The notes beneath the pieces are model-generated. The model was not told the DNA's origin. It did no database searches and saw only the letters and a program-made list of their open reading frames with translations. From the NCBI GenBank assembly GCA_025774735.1, contig JALGZU010000101.1:1-8889 (forward strand): a DNA stretch of 8,889 nt. The letters run 5' to 3'. The DNA comes from a candidate division LCP-89 bacterium. Lineage in GTDB: Bacteria; Electryoneota; B3-LCP. This document shows positions 6,105 to 8,889 of the stretch, piece after piece (the stretch's first letter is position 1; every line of letters starts with the position of its first letter). Made by a program: the position numbers and the translations under genes.

Positions 6105-7643
6105 CTAATCGGTGACCAAAGTTTCCCCCACTCCAGTCTGCGAATCGTCACCGAACGCATCGCTGAACCCAACCGGCCGTTCAATCTCGAATTCTTCACG
6201 CGCGCTTATTCGACAGTGTAACATGTCTCCCACAACAGAGGCGATAGTATCGTCCCCAACTTCAGGCGCAGATGTCAACCAGCCTTTGAAGCGATAACTG
6301 CCGGTGGAAAGCCCGGTTTCCCAGGCCAGCGCCTTCAGTACTCGGGGATGCGACTCAGTCCAGAGATGCAGGGAGATCCAGTCTTCATGGTAGGGATTCT
6401 GATCAAGAGCACGCACTTCGATATAGATTGCCGCTTCGATTTCGAGCTGGCCTGTCAAATTCCGGGAATACGATTGATCGGTATAGAATTCGATTGAGGT
6501 GATATCACGAGGTACGTTGGGTACGTCGCATGGGGGTGATTCCAGAGCAGATTCGTTTGAAACTACCTTCCTGTCGGATATGATGCCGGAAGCAAAGATC
6601 TTCGACTCCAGATCTGCCCTACACCGTACATCGAAGTAGTTTCGGGATAAATCCGGGATTTCATCAAGCGCGTCGAGATAAACTTCGATGCCTCCTCCGG
6701 CGATGAAGCAGTTATCCTGGAAAACCGCGTCGCATCCCGCGGTCAGATAAAGGCTGTTCGACCCATCCTGCGCCCGGTTGGAGAGTAGAACATTTTTCTC
6801 GAATCGAAGCGGCGCCTGAGTGATTGAATTGGAACCATACAACGCGCCGCCGTGTGAACCGGCGAGACTGTTTTCAATGATATTACCGACGATGCGGGGC
6901 GAGCTGAAAGAGCTGTAGAAGACTCCGCCATGTTGATCTGCTTTGTTGCCCTGGAAGGTGTTGTTTTCGATTGCCGGATTTGAATAGAAGAAACAGGCGA
7001 TGGCTCCCCCCGATTCTTCAGCTTCATTCTCCAGGAAAAGACAGTCGGAGATGCCGGGCGAGGAGAAATCCAAGCAGTAGATGGCACCGCCCCGCCAACT
7101 GCGGTTATGGCGCATTATGACGTTCTCTATGCGGGGCGAAGAGCTGCGGCAATGGATCGCACCCCCGCGAGCATTCATATTGGAAGTATAATCCGGATCG
7201 CCACCGAATTCAACGATGCAGTATTTCAGAATGGAGGATTGGCTCGAGGATTCCCCTGCAGGTTGCACCGCCTTCTTATCTACATTTTCGAATCGCAGGT
7301 TTCCCCAGTCACCTGGTACTGGGTCCGGATTTACGCTGGAGAATAGAACGGGATTTACCAGAGTCCCGACGGCTTGGATCGATCCCCGGATTATGAGACT
7401 CGCTCCCGCACCGAACAAGACTTTCGTGCCCGGTCCGAGAGTCAGGGCTGTTCCCGGTGGGATGATGAGATCACTCTCAACTATGTGAGGATTTTCTGTT
7501 GGCGCCCAAGCCGTATTTCCGGGAAGTTCTACAGGTGGCTTGCCAGCCCAACTCGTGCCGGAGTTTGCTGCAATCTGGAAACTCGCTAACAAAATCGCCA
7601 GACAAACTGATCCGGTCATTGTCCGGTTGACACTGAAAATCAT
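6105..7643 (-). CDS. Secreted right-handed beta-helix protein with Pmp-like GGAI/FxxN turns
   Basis: Residues are numbered from the longest open frame (TTG at 7736, 543 residues). I prefer the ATG at 7641-7643 (residue 32), giving 512 residues, because it puts Arg38 and the hydrophobic VCLAILLASFQIA at a signal-peptide N-terminus and lies downstream of a candidate promoter; ATG 7617-7619 is also possible. After the signal (cleavage near SWA-G, 64/65) comes an entry region with LIIPPGTALTLGPGTKVLF (90-108), the usual cap strand of such helices. Five turns follow, beginning GGAI 191, GGAI 216, GGAI 243, GGVF 270 and GGAL 296, spaced 25-27 residues. They carry SSP/SNP-type bends and MRHN 208, FLEN 234, FQGN 261 and IIEN 286. 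GGAI plus FxxN is the hallmark of chlamydial polymorphic membrane proteins. Residues ~410-520 form a separate beta-rich domain (ETGLSTGSYRFKG) like those in large bacterial surface proteins. No catalytic residues are recognised; binding, adhesion or a structural role is an inference. No autotransporter barrel follows. Confidence 0.8.
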   Translation of the reverse strand: MIFSVNRTMTGSVCLAILLASFQIAANSGTSWAGKPPVELPGNTAWAPTENPHIVESDLIIPPGTALTLGPGTKVLFGAGASLIIRGSIQAVGTLVNPVLFSSVNPDPVPGDWGNLRFENVDKKAVQPAGESSSQSSILKYCIVEFGGDPDYTSNMNARGGAIHCRSSSPRIENVIMRHNRSWRGGAIYCLDFSSPGISDCLFLENEAEESGGAIACFFYSNPAIENNTFQGNKADQHGGVFYSSFSSPRIVGNIIENSLAGSHGGALYGSNSITQAPLRFEKNVLLSNRAQDGSNSLYLTAGCDAVFQDNCFIAGGGIEVYLDALDEIPDLSRNYFDVRCRADLESKIFASGIISDRKVVSNESALESPPCDVPNVPRDITSIEFYTDQSYSRNLTGQLEIEAAIYIEVRALDQNPYHEDWISLHLWTESHPRVLKALAWETGLSTGSYRFKGWLTSAPEVGDDTIASVVGDMLHCRISAREEFEIERPVGFSDAFGDDSQTGVGETLVTD

Positions 7644-7707
7644 AGAGTTACTCTGATACCTGGGTGACTTTCCTGCTGCAGGTGCGATCACAGTATCCCG
7701 CATCAAA

Positions 7708-7736
7708 ATATTAGCAAAGTCGAAGCGATAGTGCAA
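7708..7736 (-). promoter_or_regulatory. Candidate promoter of the beta-helix/sulfatase unit
   Basis: On the minus strand TTGCAC (7731-7736) and TAATAT (7708-7713) are spaced by exactly 17 nt, in an AT-richer patch about 60 nt before the preferred ATG. The -10 also runs into TTTTG, resembling the TAnnTTTG element of Bacteroidota promoters. Matches to consensus are moderate (3/6 and 4/6). The TTG start that would make the longest frame of the next gene falls inside the -35 box, which argues against that start. Confidence 0.45.
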
Positions 7737-7804
7737 GTATTTTTAAAGGCCATTTAACCCCCGGCCTGCAGAGCCGATCCAGCTACGCAGCGAATGCGGA
7801 GGCG

Positions 7805-7820
7805 GGGCGGCTCTCCGCCC
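7805..7820. repeat. GC-rich hairpin in the intergenic gap
   Basis: GGGCGG (7805-7810) and CCGCCC (7815-7820) form a perfect 6-bp stem around a CTCT loop, just upstream (plus sense) of the terminator of the rightmost gene. No T tract follows on either strand, so it is not a standard terminator. It could be a stray secondary structure, an RNA-stabilising hairpin or one copy of a dispersed palindrome. The rest of the 7737-7878 gap shows nothing recognisable beyond the neighbouring terminator. Confidence 0.45.
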
Positions 7821-7829
7821 TATCAACAA

Positions 7830-7860
7830 AAAAATAAAGGGCTGACGTTGGCCAGCCCTT
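7830..7860 (-). terminator. Intrinsic terminator of the rightmost gene
   Basis: On the minus strand AAGGGCTG (7853-7860) pairs perfectly with CAGCCCTT (7837-7844) around an 8-nt loop and is followed by TA and then seven T's. It begins 18 nt after the TAG stop of the sorted Fn3-like protein and separates that gene from the downstream beta-helix unit. Confidence 0.88.
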
Positions 7861-7878
7861 CGAATTCGATCCAGGCGA

Positions 7879-8889
7879 CTATTTCAGCAGCATCATTTTG
7901 ATGATGCGATGGGCATTCTCCGCCGCCATGCGGCAGAAGTAAAGCCCGGAAGGAGCCGGCTGCCCTGAAGCATCCAACCCGTTCCAACTGAACTGGTAGA
8001 CGGCGGCTTCGAGATAGGTGTTATCGAGAATGCGCGCCACCTCGCGTCCCAGGACGTCATAGAGCACGATCGAGATGAAGCCGTCCTCGGGGAGCTTCAG
8101 TTCGAAATGCGTCACCGGATTGAAGGGATTGGGGAAATTAGGTCCAAAAGTATAATCATCCGGGAGTGGCACCGCCGCTGCGGAAGTCAGCAGATCGGCC
8201 GATTCGATCCTCCCGTTGATGTCTACGGATTCCAGCGCGTAATAATAGACCGTTTCAGGTTCAATATCTTGCCGATCCATGAACTGGTAATCGAAACCCG
8301 ATTGGCTCGTCCCCTGGCAGACCAATTCCGGTTCGCTTTCATAGCTGGCTACGAGAACAGGATCCGTATAGTTCGGAGACACGTCACGCAGCAGCCGGAA
8401 TCCGAGCACGTCTATTTCGCTTTCCGTGGACCAGGTGACCTGGATTTTCCCAAAGTCACCTTCAGCCTGGAAAGCGCTCAGGGTCACGGGGAGAGAATAA
8501 TCCGTTTCTGTCGTGTAGCAGCCGGACCCAATCAAGGACCAGTTGCCCTGGGGATCCATGGTTTTAATAGCGTAATAATAGTTGCCAGCGGGTAGGGAAG
8601 CCATGTAGATACGCCAGGATGAAGCCCCGTTGAAAGAACCGGGCTTGCCGGATGAGGGCACACTGGCCGCTCCGCTCCAGGCGGCTTCGCTGTTGATGAT
8701 CGAAGCTGAGTAGCGGACGTCGAAGTCTTCCACGTTTCCGGAAGCAGCGCTGGATCCGTCATCGTAGCTGGAAGTACTGTTCCAAGTTGCGTTGACGTAG
8801 TGCTGGTTCTGATCTTCACTGATGTCGAATCCCTGCACCGTGGCAGGTTTGGTGGCATCCACGTTGACCAGGCCGGTGGAATCGGTCAG
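7879..8889 (-). CDS. C-terminal part of a secreted Fn3-like protein with FlgD-like/T9SS-type sorting tail
   Basis: The frame is open to the right edge (LTDSTGLVN is read before the GTG at 8860-8862), so this is the C-terminal end of a longer gene; 336 residues are visible. Residues are counted from that GTG. About 5-118 form a fibronectin-III/Ig-like domain (LPAGNYYYAIKTMDPQGNWS, 90-109). About 125-230 form a second one opening with PVTLSAFQAEGDFGKIQVTW, a linker-plus-strand often found just before sorting domains. The last ~90 residues are the C-terminal module: FGPNFPNPFNPVTHFEL (239-255), LPEDGFISIVLYDVLGREV (257-275), WNGLDASGQPAPSGLYFCRM (293-312) and terminal KMMLLK. This module is homologous to the FlgD Ig-like domain and to type IX secretion C-terminal signals, and marks proteins exported to the cell surface or medium. 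Any catalytic or binding domain would lie beyond the window, so the specific function is unknown. Confidence 0.9.
   Translation of the reverse strand: MTDSTGLVNVDATKPATVQGFDISEDQNQHYVNATWNSTSSYDDGSSAASGNVEDFDVRYSASIINSEAAWSGAASVPSSGKPGSFNGASSWRIYMASLPAGNYYYAIKTMDPQGNWSLIGSGCYTTETDYSLPVTLSAFQAEGDFGKIQVTWSTESEIDVLGFRLLRDVSPNYTDPVLVASYESEPELVCQGTSQSGFDYQFMDRQDIEPETVYYYALESVDINGRIESADLLTSAAAVPLPDDYTFGPNFPNPFNPVTHFELKLPEDGFISIVLYDVLGREVARILDNTYLEAAVYQFSWNGLDASGQPAPSGLYFCRMAAENAHRIIKMMLLK

Noticed and set aside
6790..7170. Tandem DNA repeat
   Set aside because: The turns are similar in protein pattern (GGAI, FxxN) but the nucleotide sequence of each has diverged, so it is not a DNA-level repeat array.
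7644..7736. N-terminal extension of the beta-helix protein to the TTG at 7736
   Set aside because: It would bury the signal peptide 40 residues inside the protein, lacks a ribosome binding site, and overlaps the candidate -35/-10 elements.
8107..8595. Open frame of 162 codons on the plus strand
   Set aside because: Antisense to the sorted Fn3-like protein, whose domains are clear; the translation is Arg/Ile-rich and resembles no family.

Overview
The window looks like chromosomal DNA of a free-living bacterium, probably from the FCB group or a related candidate phylum (Latescibacterota-, Eisenbacteria- or KSB1-like). The main reason is the C-terminal tail of the rightmost protein: an NFPNPFNP motif, then an LYDVLGREV strand, then a terminal KMMLLK, the FlgD-like / type IX-style sorting module typical of that superphylum. 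The phylum assignment is an inference. No rRNA, tRNA, insertion sequence or CRISPR array was seen.

Layout from left to right. (1) Nucleotides 1-2205, plus strand: alaS, alanyl-tRNA synthetase, missing its first ~165 codons off the left edge. It ends at a strong hairpin terminator (2226-2254) that probably serves both strands. (2) Nucleotides 2278-4079, minus strand: a two-gene unit, a secreted ComEC-like metallo-beta-lactamase-fold hydrolase followed by a class II-type histone-deacetylase-family enzyme. The two overlap by 4 nt (ATGA). The unit has a possible promoter at 4105-4133. (3) Nucleotides 4197-7736, minus strand: a second two-gene unit, a secreted beta-helix protein with chlamydial Pmp-like GGAI/FxxN turns, then 18 bp later a five-TM membrane sulfatase-superfamily enzyme. 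It ends at a terminator (4136-4161), with a candidate promoter at 7708-7736. (4) Nucleotides 7879-8889, minus strand: the C-terminal part of a large secreted multidomain protein, open at the right edge, with its own terminator at 7830-7860.

The minus-strand genes mainly encode envelope or exported proteins: a periplasmic hydrolase, a membrane-anchored sulfatase/phosphotransferase-like enzyme, a beta-helix surface protein and a sorted Fn3-like protein. alaS and the deacetylase are the cytoplasmic exceptions. Intergenic gaps are short (18-142 bp); there is no gene-free stretch above 300 bp.

The points most worth a second look are a roughly 360-bp AT-rich block inside the otherwise GC-rich alaS that coincides with the start of its editing beta-barrel, an 11-G homopolymer in the same gene, the coupling of a cytoplasmic deacetylase with an exported hydrolase, and the operon joining a Pmp-like beta-helix to a threonine-nucleophile sulfatase-fold enzyme. 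I do not see a clear defence system or a clearly new multi-gene machine.
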